Positions 53,941-64,000 are shown, counted from the stretch's first letter. The stretch is 64,000 bases of DNA from Brachypterus glaber (GCA_958510825.1 OY294045.1:8855916-8919915), one strand, 5' to 3'. Notes: generated from the sequence alone by a model not told the origin. Made by a program: numbers and translations.

Positions 53941-54667
53941 CGACGACTGCTTTAGAATATAAGCAAATACACACACTTTTCAAACACAGAATAAATCCAT
54001 TCTAGCTCTAGATACGGTATGAATATTCCGTATCAAGTGTTAGAATGAGCACATGTAGTGCCATCTCTTGTTTATAAAAGTAAAGAAAACTGTAGCAAAA
54101 TTAGCAAAAATATATATATTTTACCATGAAGTATTGAATAATTTAATGCAATTTAAAGTTTTGCGATAAAATTACATAGTTTATTAGTTTTTCTTAATAT
54201 TTGACCAGTTTTTTATCAGTTTAGTTCAAAATATTAAAACTGCTCCATCTATTGTTAAATATTTAAACCTGATATCTGTCACAACAATCTGACATAACCT
54301 TCAATTTTTGCATTATAATTTGTAAATATGTGCTAAAATTAAATAAAAATCTTTTTTAACTACTGATATGATAAAATTAATTAATAACATTAATTGCTTT
54401 ATTTAAAAATATGTGTTTTGTTGCGTTTACAATGTCGAGTCACAAAAAAACATTGTTTTTAACCTTGTCCGCAGATTAAAGCCATAGAGTGTTTCATATT
54501 TGCAGTCGAAGAAAAAGTATAGTCTACAACACGTATGGAATAGTCATTCCGCGCTTGCGGGACAGTCATATTCGCCTGCCGGCTAGTATGACAAACATTC
54601 CGCTCGCGCGGAATATTGTCTATTCCATACGTGTTGTAGACTATACTTTTTCTTCGACTGCAAATAT
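53941..54667 (-). mobile_element. Inverted arm of the palindromic complex
   Basis: Reverse complement of 51573-52280 with scattered differences (for example TTTGGGTTT/AAACACAGA and small indels). It ends in the core that is the centre of the local palindrome. Confidence 0.85.
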
Positions 54668-54794
54668 GAAACACTGTATGGCTTTAAACTGCGGACAAGG
54701 TTAAAAACAATGTTTTTTGTGACTCGACATTGTAAATGCAACAAAACACATATTTTTGAATAAAGCAATTAATGTTATATAATAATTTTATCAA
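54369..54794. repeat. ~426-bp palindrome centred near 54582
   Basis: 54369-54547 and 54617-54794 are reverse complements with a few differences (GTCGAAGAAAAAGTATAGTC, GGAATAGTC...; CCGCAG, AAAGCCATA further out). The central ~70 bp is G+C-rich (GCGCTTGCGGGACAGTCATA; CGCTCGCGCGG) and only partly self-complementary. The centre resembles 51573-51680 and 34597-34740, so this is a shared element core. Confidence 0.85.
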
Positions 54795-54890
54795 TGGCAC
54801 TACATTCTAACACTTGATACGGAATATTCATACCGTAGCTAGAATGGATTCATTCTGTGTTTGAAAAGAGTCGTAGAAAAATATAATATT
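54668..54890 (+). mobile_element. Third, internally deleted copy of the complex arm
   Basis: Direct match to 51725-51850 (CTGCGGACAAGGTTAAAAAC), then a jump at ~54794 to GGCACTACATTCTAACACTT, deleting about 320 bp relative to 51573-52280, then on to AAAAGAGTCGTA. Confidence 0.8.
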
Positions 54891-55140
54891 TAAAAGTAAT
54901 CTATTATCTAAATAATATATCATAATGATGATTTGCCATTAGTCATTTTTGTTTTTTTTACGCGAAAATTTATTTATTTTATTTTATTTATTTGAAGAAC
55001 TTACCATGACTCAAGTATAAGTTATTTGAAATGACTTGTTTGTTTTGCCATTTCAAATAACTTATTTGTTTTGTATGAAGTATTATCTTAAGATATCTTA
55101 GAATTCCCAAGATATCTTATAGTACAAAGAAACACGTAGA
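54891..55140. other. Sequence with a 20-bp-stem hairpin
   Basis: 55017-55065: ATAAGTTATTTGAAATG pairs with CATTTCAAATAACTTAT across ~15 nt. 55085-55123 has AAGATATCTTA.AATTCCCAAG, then ATATCTTA. No gene. Confidence 0.5.
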
Positions 55141-55360
55141 GCTAACGGGAGGAACGTATTCCGCTATATGCGCATGCGCTAGTAGAAATCAACCTAAGAA
55201 AGTAAACCAACGACCCCCATTAATTAAAACCAAAGTAACCAAATAACCAACGTAAACCAACGTTAACGCAAACCAACGCTTTCCATTAACAAAAAAAAAC
55301 ATCAAACCAGCACAAAACCTAGCGCATGCGTAGATGGCGGAATAGGTTCCTCCCGTTAGC
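55141..55360. mobile_element. MITE, GCTAACGGGAGGAAC ends, 220 bp
   Basis: Ends GCTAACGGGAGGAAC and GTTCCTCCCGTTAGC are exact complements, followed inward by TATTCCGC and GCGCATGCGCTA. The interior has the module ACCAACG.CCCCCATTAA and AACGTAAACCAACGTTAACG, also in the 33358 foldback and at 1298. Confidence 0.82.
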
Positions 55361-55732
55361 CCCTCCTAAAGAAACATGTAAATGTAAGGTTATGTTGGCT
55401 AAACATTTTGTAAACAATAAAATAATTGCCTATTATCAATAAAAATAATGATTCAGGTACTTACGACGTGCTCCATTTTACCGATAAAATCACTTTTAAA
55501 GTTTCAATTATTTTAAATCACATTTTTATTTATTTTCACGACTATAAACAAATTATAATCATGACTGATTATAGGCAACCATTATAACTGATTTTAATAT
55601 TGGATATAAAGAGAAAAAATGTATATATGTATAAAAAACTAAAAAGCGAAGAATCCACAAAAACTTTATGTATTCATAGGGTCAACCGGGGCAACTTGAT
55701 TCGGTTACCTACATACTATTATAAATTAATGG
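55361..55732. other. Unassigned A+T-rich sequence
   Basis: No supported feature. Confidence 0.3.
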
Positions 55733-56029
55733 CATAGGCGCCAACTTTTTAAAATCCCAGGTGGGCCTAAATTGTTTTGAAGTAAAAAAAATACATAAAA
55801 GTTTTTAAATTTTTATGAAATAAAAAAATCCCTCTGGATGAGCGAAAATAATTTCTCATAAAAAGAGTTATTTTCAGAAACAATTTATTACATTTTGGGG
55901 AGAGGTGGGTCATGGAAAAAATGATTTTTTTTTGTACAATTTTAGACAATATTTCAAGGAGGGCCCGCCCCCCTGTTATGACTCCAGGGGGGCATGGCCC
56001 CCAGGCCCTCCTGGAGTCAGCGCCTATGT
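55733..56029. mobile_element. Inverted-repeat element with AGGCGC ends
   Basis: CATAGGCGCCAACTTTTTAA...TCCCAGG at the left and CCTGGAGTCAGCGCCTATG at the right, ~297 bp. A G/C-rich palindromic segment (CCAGGGGGGCATGGCCCCCA) lies before the right end. The left end recurs inverted at 9462-9503. Confidence 0.6.
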
Positions 56030-57011
56030 TGACAGGACCGGTTAGCCGGTCACGTCCTCTTTTTTGTCAGTTTGGTATTAATTAAAAAACACAAGAAATA
56101 TTTTTCTTCAATTTTCAGTTTTCTTTTTAAACCCATCATCTGATTTTGGTGATTATCGAGGTGATTATTTTTCGCCAAATTTTAATTTTTTTTTTCGGTT
56201 TTCGGGATTTCAGGATAACGGTAGACCGATTTCGAAAATTTGATTATTTATCGGTACGTCTGTTAATCTGTCTGGCAGTGTATCCGGGATTTTTCCCTTA
56301 AAATCTAATATAGACATCATTTTTATTTTATTAAAAAATTAAATATAAAATACAAATTAACAATTTACAACCCCAGTGTGTTTTTCCACAATAAATTTTT
56401 TATATAATATTTAACTTAAAATATTTACTTCGCTAATAAATTTTATGACCTAAATTTTGTTTTTTTGTAGGTATTCAGCAATTTTTATAAAATTATAAAA
56501 AATTAATTTTTAAAATAATAAATTATATATAGTTATTTATGGTTCTGATTTTTTTTTCATGGACAATATAAATCTGTTTACTCACTTGCTTTATACAATG
56601 CCTATTTTTTTACTCAAAACTGCCAGGCGGCTTGTTTGAGCTTAAATATGCATTTTTATCATTCTAAATATCTCTTTTAGTTTTTGAGTTTTTTTATCTC
56701 CTTATGTTCGGCTATAAAAAAGTCCAAACGTATTTTTTGAAAATTATTTTTTTTTTAATTATTTGGAAAAATCCTGCCAATGAACGGCCCAAGGACAAAA
56801 TCTGTGGGAATTTGGATGAAAATTATCATCATTGAAATTAATTTTAATTAGCTGTATAGACTACGTCAAATTCTATGTAAAATAATACCAAATAATTACA
56901 ATTAAATTGTCACAGTCCATGATGCTATTGTTTACATGAAAGGTATAATTGATAGTTTTTTTTATTAAAAAAATCCACTCGTTAAGAGAAAAATGTTTGC
57001 AAAAATATAAA
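56030..57011. other. Unassigned; loose GTC-repeat module
   Basis: 56205-56295 resembles the recurring module: GGATAACGGTAGACCGATTT, then CGTCTGTTAATCTGTCTGG. 56290-56570 is very A+T-rich. No gene. Confidence 0.4.
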
Positions 57012-57088
57012 CTCGTAGCATAAATAACTTAACTATTTTTGAATTAGACGGTTTAATTCAAAAATAGTTAAGTTATTTATGCTACGAG
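57012..57088. repeat. Perfect 35-bp-stem hairpin
   Basis: 57012-57046 (CTCGTAGCATAAATAACTTA...) is the exact complement of 57054-57088, with a 7-nt loop GACGGTT. No mismatch in 35 bp. No TA or other duplication was noted. It could be a tiny MITE, a recent palindromic duplication or a small-RNA precursor. Confidence 0.85.
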
Positions 57089-58000
57089 GACGAAAATAAC
57101 AATTTTTTGGACTAATGCGTATCGTCAACGGGGGTGAAACCGATAAGCAGGGGTGAAACCAAACATCACGTATATTTTGGTTAATGTTTTTAGCATTGGT
57201 AGTATAAAGCAGTCAGCACGCGGCGAAAGTCGACAAGTTACTGCAGCTAATATCAGTCCTTAAGAGAACGGGCATGAAGAAGATTTATTTTGTCGGTCCG
57301 TCGAGATAAGTAGGTTGTTTTACAGGTGTAAAAAGGTAGTTTTTGGAAACGTGTGGAAACGTTTGGTTATGCAGAGTGACAGAAAAGAGCTTAGAGAACG
57401 TGTTAAGTAAATTTGAGTTATTGAGTATTGAGTATTGAGTATTATCTGGCCCTAATAAAAAGTTTTTAGTTTTTTATCAATATTGTGAAATTTTTTATTT
57501 ACATTTTTATAAAAAGTGGAGAAATGTGAAATCGATCAATAACTAATGCAAATGCAATCTAGTGCGAAAAAGAGCCTCTTTCCACACTTGTTAGGAAAAT
57601 AGCAATTTACGACTCAATAGTTTATTGCGTGTTTAACGCAATAAATCACTGGAATTATTGTTTTATAATTATAATTTTTGAAAGGTTGTTACATATTAAT
57701 TTGTTTATTTACCTTTAAAAACTATTGATATAACATAGTTTTCTTGCATTTATGAACGTGTACTTAGTGGAATGAAATTTGGTTCAATGTGAATGCCACC
57801 GGCTTAACCTTTACTTTAGATAACACTGAATTTTAATTCAAAGTTGAAGAAAACACATTTAAATTACTGTTAAGAAACGTTTAACTTAAAAATCTATATT
57901 CACTTTTATTTAACGGTATTTAAAAGTATTTTTTGTATTAACTCATTTTTTTTCCTTAGCGCAAAAATAAAAAACCCAGGGTTTAAAACAGAGAATCGAT
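57089..58000. other. Less repetitive segment; possible non-coding exon or promoter
   Basis: 57100-57410 is closer to balanced base composition and shows no repeat match in the window. GCAGTCAGCACGCGGCGAAA near 57209 contains a TCAGC initiator-like word, and GTGTTAAGTAAATTTGAG near 57398 could hold a donor site. A (TTGAGTA)3 run is at 57420-57441. No coding frame. A host-gene first exon is only a guess. Confidence 0.2.
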
Positions 58001-58193
58001 TACACAAGTCTACAAAAAAAAATCTCTATTCTAAGATTATAACCCATAATTTTCTATGTTTTCTATACGATTTGTGACAAAACTGGACGATGAATCTTCT
58101 TTTTTATGGTGAAATCGGTTTCAGCGCATCAAAAAACATAGGAAATGATGGGTTAGAATCTCAGAACAGAGATTTTTTTTATAGATCTGAGTT
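58001..58193. mobile_element. Inverted repeat, ~193 bp
   Basis: ACAAGTCTACAAAAAAAAAT...CTCTATTCTAAGATT.TAACCC and GGGTTAGAATCTCAGAACAG...GATTTTTTTTATAGATCTGAG are complementary with several mismatches. CATAGGAAATG and TTTCAGCG near the centre recall the 44134 MITE. Confidence 0.6.
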
Positions 58194-59159
58194 ATTTGTC
58201 TCATTTACCTCAAGTACTATAAAAGTATAATTATACAGAGTGGTCAAACAAAAAGAAAACAAACCAATATATGGAGATCCGAACAAAACATCAAAAATCT
58301 AAAAGAGAGGTCAATTTGATTTATCGAGGGGGTAACTCAGTAGGAAATTATTTAACTTTTTTAGCATCACTAAAAAGAAACTTTTACGTCCTTTTAAAAG
58401 GTGTATTACAAAAAGAGCGTTCCATTTTAGATTTTAAAGTTGTGGTAGCTGATGGTCTGGGGTTGAGGTTTAGAATATTACTGATATTATAATTAGGTTT
58501 CTCCACCGATAAATCTTTTTAAAAATTTTGTTATTTGTGCGGGTGGGTCGCGAGATATTGGCTCTGTTTCATTTCTGTTGGCCTACTCTGTATATAATTA
58601 TATTAATATAAAAGAGAAAAAACCTGTGTATGTATATACGGTCGTCCGGTTTTTTTAACAACTTCCAGAATGTTAGAAACTTGAAATTTGGCATGTATGA
58701 TCTCAGGAAGAATCCGAAACCTAAAAAAAAATAAAAAACTCTTACGAGCATGTAAAGTTTAAATATTTGAAAAACAAAAATAAAAAATTAAAAGAGTGTT
58801 GCTGCAGAGCGCTGATCGGTTTAAACTTTTTACAAGCTTCTTTCTCAATAATTTATTTAATAAGAAAGATTCTTGTATTCAAAATTTCAACAATTGATAA
58901 GTGCAATAAATTATAATGGTTTTAATAATTATTATAAATGTGCAATATGTGATATCAAATAAATATTTTTTAAAAAAATATATAATTTTATAGATAACTT
59001 CGATTTGAGGTTATTGCTCTAAAACAATTTGTCCGATTTAAATTGTTTTGAAGGAAAACATAAATGAATATATGTTTTTTTTATTGTTTTTATTTCATAA
59101 ATCCTTAGAATAAAATAACAAAAATACATTAACCAGATTGACTGATCAGATTATAATAA
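58194..59159. other. Unassigned sequence
   Basis: 58238-58590: ACAGAGTGGTCAAACAAAAA and, near the right, TTTCTGTTGGCCTACTCTGTATA form a possible TA-flanked ~345-bp inverted repeat (weak). 58618-58710 has a loose module ending CTTGAAATTTGGCATG. No gene. Confidence 0.4.
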
Positions 59160-59508
59160 CACTGTGCGACAAAATCGAGGTTTATCTTTTAGGCAAGAGA
59201 TATGTCAGCGTCATTCGAAATATAGGTCTGATATAGTCGAGTGATGGGTTTAGCTACTTAAGGTCATTTAAGCGATATTTTTTAATTTAAAGTTTTTAGC
59301 CCACGCTAATATCTAAGACCCATTTTCAAGTTAGCATTTCATAAGTTTGGGAGGTGAATTCCTATCCTTTTGATGGGAATTTACCTCCCACAGTTATGAA
59401 AGGCTAACTTTAAATAGTAGTGAAATCCCTTGGGGTCTCGGCAATAGTGGTCCTAAATTATCGACTGATGTTGACAGATATCTTGCCTAAATTTTCTGTC
59501 AAACAGTG
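59160..59508. mobile_element. MITE, CACTGTGCGACAAAAT ends, 349 bp
   Basis: CACTGTGCGACAAAAT and, inverted, CACTGTTTGACAGAAAAT, flanked by TAA on both sides; GGCAAGAGATATGTCA also has a partner. At the centre, 59320-59408 is a strong hairpin: GTTAGCATTTCATAA, GGGAGGT and AATTCC pair with their complements. Confidence 0.72.
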
Positions 59509-59928
59509 TAATTATTATTGATTTGATATGTAATACCTATAAATAAATATAAATAACTATACGTCAACTTCATCATATGGAATTTAGATTTTGGTAAACA
59601 AAATTACCAAACAATAGACCAGTAAAGAAGGCATGGAAACCAGGCTTCTAATTTCATTATTTATCATTAAGTTATCAGCCCAAGAAACTTCTTCATCTCA
59701 CACTAACCCTAGATATTTTTTCATTTGTTTAAAATTTCTACACCCTACATGTTTTGTTATTTTTCAGCTCACTATAGAAAATATATTTACAGAATGCGAC
59801 CTAGAATGCTGCTGCAATTTTATTTAAAACAAAACCTTAATCATTTTGTAGCTTTTATAGCTTATACAGATCTAAATCCGTTTTGAAGTTTTTTGTATTT
59901 TTCACACAGATGCCGGGCCACTTGGCAG
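59509..59928. other. Unassigned sequence
   Basis: No supported feature. Confidence 0.3.
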
Positions 59929-60778
59929 GGTTCACATCATAGACAAAGAACATAGATGAGCTGTCATCTCAAGGTTATTTACAAATTTACGAGTCCTCCA
60001 TTTTGATCGGAAGTTACGTCAGAAATCAGCCGGGAAATTTAAATTAGTGGGTAAAATGTAAATAAATAAAGGACATAACCTTACTTTTTAATGTTTTCTT
60101 ATTTTATATTAAAAAATATCAAACTTACCTAAAAAATATGATACTGCTGTCTGCAGGTAGCAGTCGTTTTATGTTTCTACAACTTTTTATAAAACACGTC
60201 ATTGCAAAAACTTTACTAGTTCTTTGAAAAAGCACTATAAAATATACAAAAAACACAGAAAGACTTTAAAAGTTCAAAAACGCTATTATATAGTCTATAA
60301 TAAAATAAAATTTTCACCCTTCTAGCACAAAACACCAAACGCGTAAAAAAAATAACAGAAAAACCTCGAAAACAAACTCAAAACATACATAAATTAGGTT
60401 ATGTTAACCTGTTGCACGAATATGTTAGAGGTGTGTGCGACGAATTATATTTTTATATTTAAATTACTGGTAAAAATAAATAAATATCTGTGTAGTATAA
60501 CATATTGATTTAGTTTTTACATATATAACAAACTGTTGCAACAAAACAACGACAAAAAGAAACATTTACTGACTACTGAAGTGAAATGAAAAGACACATC
60601 TCTAACAAAGAAAATATTCCTATCTAACGCAACACAGTGTTACCAACATAAAATATATATTTTTTTACTTTATGTTGGACAATTGGAATCAAAATGGAGG
60701 ACGCATTTAGTCGGGACGCAGAAGTATGCGCAGACGGTCAAAAATCAATCTATTTGTTTATTTGTCTATGGTTCACAT
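59929..60778. mobile_element. Weak inverted-repeat element, ~850 bp
   Basis: GTTCACATCATAGACAAAGA at the left and TTTGTCTATGGTTCAC at the right; further in, CGAGTCCTCCATTTTGAT pairs with ATCAAAATGGAGGACGC. Stretches between show little complementarity. Boundaries are uncertain. Confidence 0.5.
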
Positions 60779-61477
60779 TGAATATTCGAGGGGCGTCATA
60801 AGGGGCAGACGGAGGTTTTGAAACAAGGAAAGCAAATGTTGCGTCAAGCCTCAATTCAATACATAATCATCTGTTCTTATGTAAGTAAAAAAACTCTTTA
60901 GCTCCCCTTAACTCGGTCCGCATAATCATCTGTTCTCATGTAAGTAAAAAAACTCATTAGCTCCCCTTAACTCATTGCTGAAAATTTTCAAAAATATATT
61001 TCCTAAATATGTAAAATACCTTGATGAATTATAATTGGACTGTGTTTTGCAATAACATATTAAACCACATTTTGAAATGACAGTGGATAAATAAACAAAA
61101 AAAAAATATATGCAATGTCCCACATAAATTTATTTTTTTTTACGCAAGTTCGCAAACATTTTTAAAAAAATGTATTCAAATCATTTAGAGGACACTATAA
61201 GGTTTATAAATATTCAACTTTCCATGCTTGAAGATTTTTTTCCGTTTGTTTTTTTTTGTATTTTGTACCTGTGTGCGTCCGAGCCAAGGGTATTAATTTA
61301 CCGGGGGCTAGCAAAAATTAGGATAATTAGGATTTAAGTGATTTGTCATCAAGCGTCGACATGACAGACCTATTAGTAAAATAAAGTTTCAAATGTTGTT
61401 TATTTTTGAGTGTCCCCAGTAAATGAATACTTCGATCCGACCAGTGCACATAAGTGACTTATCTGCAGTATTCATAA
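60779..61477. other. Unassigned sequence with a tandem duplication
   Basis: 60862-60917 and 60920-60975 are a 58-bp direct duplication (CATAATCATCTGTTCT.ATGT; CTCCCCTTAACTC), nearly identical. The rest has no supported feature. Confidence 0.55.
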
Positions 61478-61836
61478 ACTCAGGCTTACGGAATAATTTT
61501 GCCGAATTATGAGGGAAATTTTTATAAATCGAAACATTTGACGACTAATTTGTTGAACACAACAATATTAACTATACATGTTAACTATACATACGTATAT
61601 ATATCGCTGTTTTTCAAAGAAAAAAACGACATTCGATTTTTATCTTTTAAGAATAAGAAAGTTTTAAATTTTTATTTGACGATAACTTTTTTTCCCACCT
61701 TACTCATTTAAATGGAATCATTAAAAAAATCAAGATAAAAAGAAATAAAAATTTAAATATTTAAAACCTCGCCTCAACGCTAGAGTCGACGCTGCGCCTA
61801 TGCGAATACTGGAAATTTGCCGAGTACTGCTTATCT
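61478..61836 (-). repeat. Dispersed repeat (GCATAGGCGCCG...), copy 3 (reversed)
   Basis: Reverse complement of 40347-40695, retaining the same end points (GGCTTACGGAATAATTTTGC and CTGGAAATTTGCCGAGTACT). It has a small extra TTAACTATACATG duplication near 61572. Confidence 0.8.
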
Positions 61837-62230
61837 GCAAAGTAACTAATTATAATTATCAATAGATTAGTTAACTATAATCGTAATCAATCAATTATAA
61901 TTAATAATTATTCAAGTCCATCTTTTCTCCTGTTTTCCTGAATATTGCATGCAACACTTGTCTGAGGATGAGTTGACATTGCGCTTAAAGGTCAATAGAC
62001 AGTGGGTCAAGGTGTAGGCGCTTAAAATCGTATTATATTCAGCAGTATATCATCTATTTTATATACGGTTTTACGTATATCCTGCAATAAAATTTAAATA
62101 TGTGTACTCAGGGCAAGAAGTACCTTGTTAATAAGTTACATAATTGCAATTTGCAGTTTATATCAGGGCACAATGAGCACAGGACCTGTTTCTAGCTGTA
62201 CAAAATTAAATTATGATGTTTGTTTATTTG

Positions 62231-62481
62231 TTTAACCTCGTACTATTCTACTTAATGAAGCATCCCCTAAGTCCAGGACTTGTGTGGGCTAGTAGTAGAG
62301 GGAACCACCGGCTTATACTGACTTTCGAACCAGTTTCTAGGGATTGTCCGTTTCACTTATCGCCTTCGCCAAATTTCAATTATTAATTAACTGAAAAAGG
62401 CAAATCGGCGCCAGTGAGAATTGAACTCACGATAGTAGACTTGCTATACATACGCGCTAGCTACTACGCTATGCCTCCCAT
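62231..62481 (-). mobile_element. tRNA-derived SINE, copy 2
   Basis: On the minus strand the head reads GGGAGGCATAGCGTAGTAGC, with an A-box-like TAGCGTAGTAGCTAGCGCG and a B-box-like GAGTTCAATTCTCAC, better preserved than in copy 1. The body and the GTACGAGGTTAAACAAA 3' end match copy 1. No obvious target-site duplication. Confidence 0.82.
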
Positions 62482-62636
62482 GTTTTTAATACATTATGAC
62501 CAGTTTAAGTAGGTATGTATCATTTTAAAGTGGTATTGAGTTTTATAATGTCATTGGTGGACTTTTTTTAAGGTGTGGTATGTTTTTTTCTTAATTCGTT
62601 AAAATAATTCCTTATTGTATTAATTACGAATTTGCT

Positions 62637-62812
62637 ATTGAAATCGTAATACATTTATATAATTAATTAATGAATGAATGAATGAATGAATGAATGAATG
62701 AATGAATTAGTTAATTAATTAATTAATTAATTAATTAACTAATTCATTCATTCATTCATTCATTCATTCATTCATTCATTAATTAATTATATAAATGTAT
62801 TACGATTTCAAT
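62637..62812. repeat. Perfect 176-bp palindrome
   Basis: Left half ATTGAAATCGTAATACATTT...(AATG)n...(TTAA)n is mirrored without visible mismatch, centred at 62724/62725 with no spacer. The unique ~25-bp ends show that it is a true inverted duplication, not just a self-complementary microsatellite. Confidence 0.85.
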
Positions 62813-62857
62813 TAATTAATTAATTAATTAATTAATTTATTAATTAATTAATTAATT

Positions 62858-62930
<73 letters not shown>

Positions 62931-62959
62931 TTCATTCATTCATTCATTCATTCATTCAT

Positions 62960-63026
<67 letters not shown>
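62662..63026 (+). repeat. Tetranucleotide microsatellite mosaic
   Basis: Successive blocks of AATG, TTAA, ATTC, TTAA, TTTA, ATTC and TTTA repeats, the last TTTA block alone exceeding 60 bp. Single-base changes convert one motif into the next. Confidence 0.93.
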
Positions 63027-63027
<1 letters not shown>

Positions 63028-64000
63028 ATTTGGCTTACAAACAGGACTAGCGTATAAAACATAACCACTAATTGCTAATATCAAACATCATGTTAAAATA
63101 CTAAGTATACAATTAAAAATATAAGGCAATATATAAACGTTACAGTTTAAGAAAATGACACAAGTGTCTTATCTTAGGTCTAAAATAATTTTTTAAGATA
63201 TTTTGGGAAATATTAAACATATCTAAATCTTGACAATAATTAATTGAGGATTTCAGGATCCTACAAATATCGAAACTACCGTATAATAATATAATATATT
63301 ATTCTAGCGCAGGCGCTGTAAATAATATAATAACACGAAACTAACTAAGAATTTGATCAAGATGTCAAGATGATTTGTTTGTCATATTTTATTTCATTGG
63401 TTAAATGCTTAGTTTAGTGTTAACTACTGGGTAAACCAACCTTACATTAAAGTCTTTAATAAATCAAGTTATGAATGGAATATTTAATGGCAGTTGATTT
63501 AAAATTGGAATTTATATAAAATAATTATTTATAAAGGATTCCTTTATCAAAGGAAAAATAAAAAATATATCAGAAAAAAATATTCCGTAATAATATACCA
63601 TGTATTGACTTAAAAGTCCATTCCGAATAAATTTATATGACCTACGATATTTCATAGAATTTACGAGACTTGAGATATGGCCAAAGATTCTGTTCGAAAA
63701 CAACGAAAATCCCTCGTTGAAACGTCACAGCAAAATTAGATAACAATTTTAGTCAGGTCCAGAGCCCTATTCCCCATAAACAAAAACCTTAGATTCTTTT
63801 AAGGCATTTACTTTATTAAAAAAATAATTATTTTAATTTTTTTCCAATTTTAAAATGAATTAGGAGAGGGATTTTTATTTTTTTAAATTATGCACAGAAT
63901 CAGGTTTTCGATTAAACAAAAATTATAACTAAACATTTATTTAACTTTTTTTTTTTAATTTTATAAAAGGTACATGTCAAACTTAGTTTGTTTGGCATAT
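63027..64000. other. Unassigned sequence; one repeat fragment
   Basis: 63296-63325 (ATTATTCTAGCGCAGGCGCT) is the inverted 5' end of the GTCTGTC-module repeat. A hammerhead-like motif is at 63690-63730. No gene. Confidence 0.4.
63690..63730 (+). ncRNA. Hammerhead-like motif (U3/A8 variant)
   Basis: CTGT (63690-63693) pairs with ACAG (63727-63730) as stem I. The core is TCGAAAA (63694-63700), then C; stem II is AACGA/TCGTT (63702-63706, 63714-63718); then GAAAC (63719-63723) and GTC directly (63724-63726). Relative to CTGANGA, positions 3 and 8 are U and A as in the other variants, and position 4 is C. No loop is left for stem III in a monomer. Confidence 0.4.

Noticed and set aside
54459..54704. 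Two overlapping 71-codon frames on opposite strands with the same 5' residues
   Set aside because: They are produced by the palindrome; identical N-termini reflect inverted repeat symmetry, not genes.
61966..61990. CTGAGGATGAG, hammerhead core look-alike
   Set aside because: No stem II and no GAAA follow within range.
1..64000. CRISPR array, bacterial operon or prophage
   Set aside because: No regularly spaced short repeats, ribosome-binding sites or long dense ORFs; composition and mobile elements are eukaryotic.

Overview
This is a strongly A+T-rich eukaryotic window with no convincing host protein-coding gene, rRNA or intact tRNA. The longest open frames are about 100 codons, low in complexity, and lie inside repeats. 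The target-site duplications visible (TA, TAA/TTA, TTAA), a tRNA-derived SINE, Penelope-type retroelement remains, Tc1/mariner-type ends and many CAGGGTG-ended foldback elements suggest an arthropod, most likely an insect with a large repeat-rich genome. I cannot name the species.

Layout. 1-5.4 kb: a hammerhead-ribozyme repeat, an 830-bp foldback, a 1.19-kb TA-flanked element and CAGGGTG-family remains. 6.9-9.2 kb: a 2.25-kb foldback with a 423-bp MITE inserted in one arm. 9.9-18.5 kb: nested foldbacks, a 2.4-kb long-armed Tc1-like element with a broken transposase helix-turn-helix, and several MITEs. 18.5-24 kb: mostly old, unassignable sequence. 24-39 kb: interleaved MITE families, a three-copy repeat carrying a GTCTGTC module, a pair of miRNA-like hairpins, a second hammerhead repeat and an elaborate foldback at 33.4-34.3 kb. 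39.9-47.4 kb: a TTAA-flanked element, a SINE, a nearly perfect Penelope-fragment foldback, a third hammerhead repeat and a 1.66-kb CAGGGTG foldback with three younger MITEs inside. 48.5-55.4 kb: two more foldbacks, a 99-bp minisatellite and a multi-level palindromic complex. 55.7-64 kb: small hairpins, one segment of less repetitive sequence, a second SINE and a microsatellite mosaic built around a 176-bp perfect palindrome.

The most interesting signal is structural RNA. Three dispersed copies of one repeat carry a type I hammerhead ribozyme in which all three helices and the catalytic core can be drawn by hand (24-96, 30412-30484, 43967-44038). At least four further, unrelated repeats carry hammerhead-like folds (971-1020, minus 4410-4448, minus 40007-40046, 63690-63730). 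All four have U and A in place of the core C3 and G8, a paired change that would keep the C3-G8 base pair. A Penelope-type GIY-YIG C-terminal fragment is followed on the same strand by another hammerhead-like motif, which ties part of the signal to Penelope-like or retrozyme-like retroelements. All folds were drawn by hand; no alignment, folding or database search was run.
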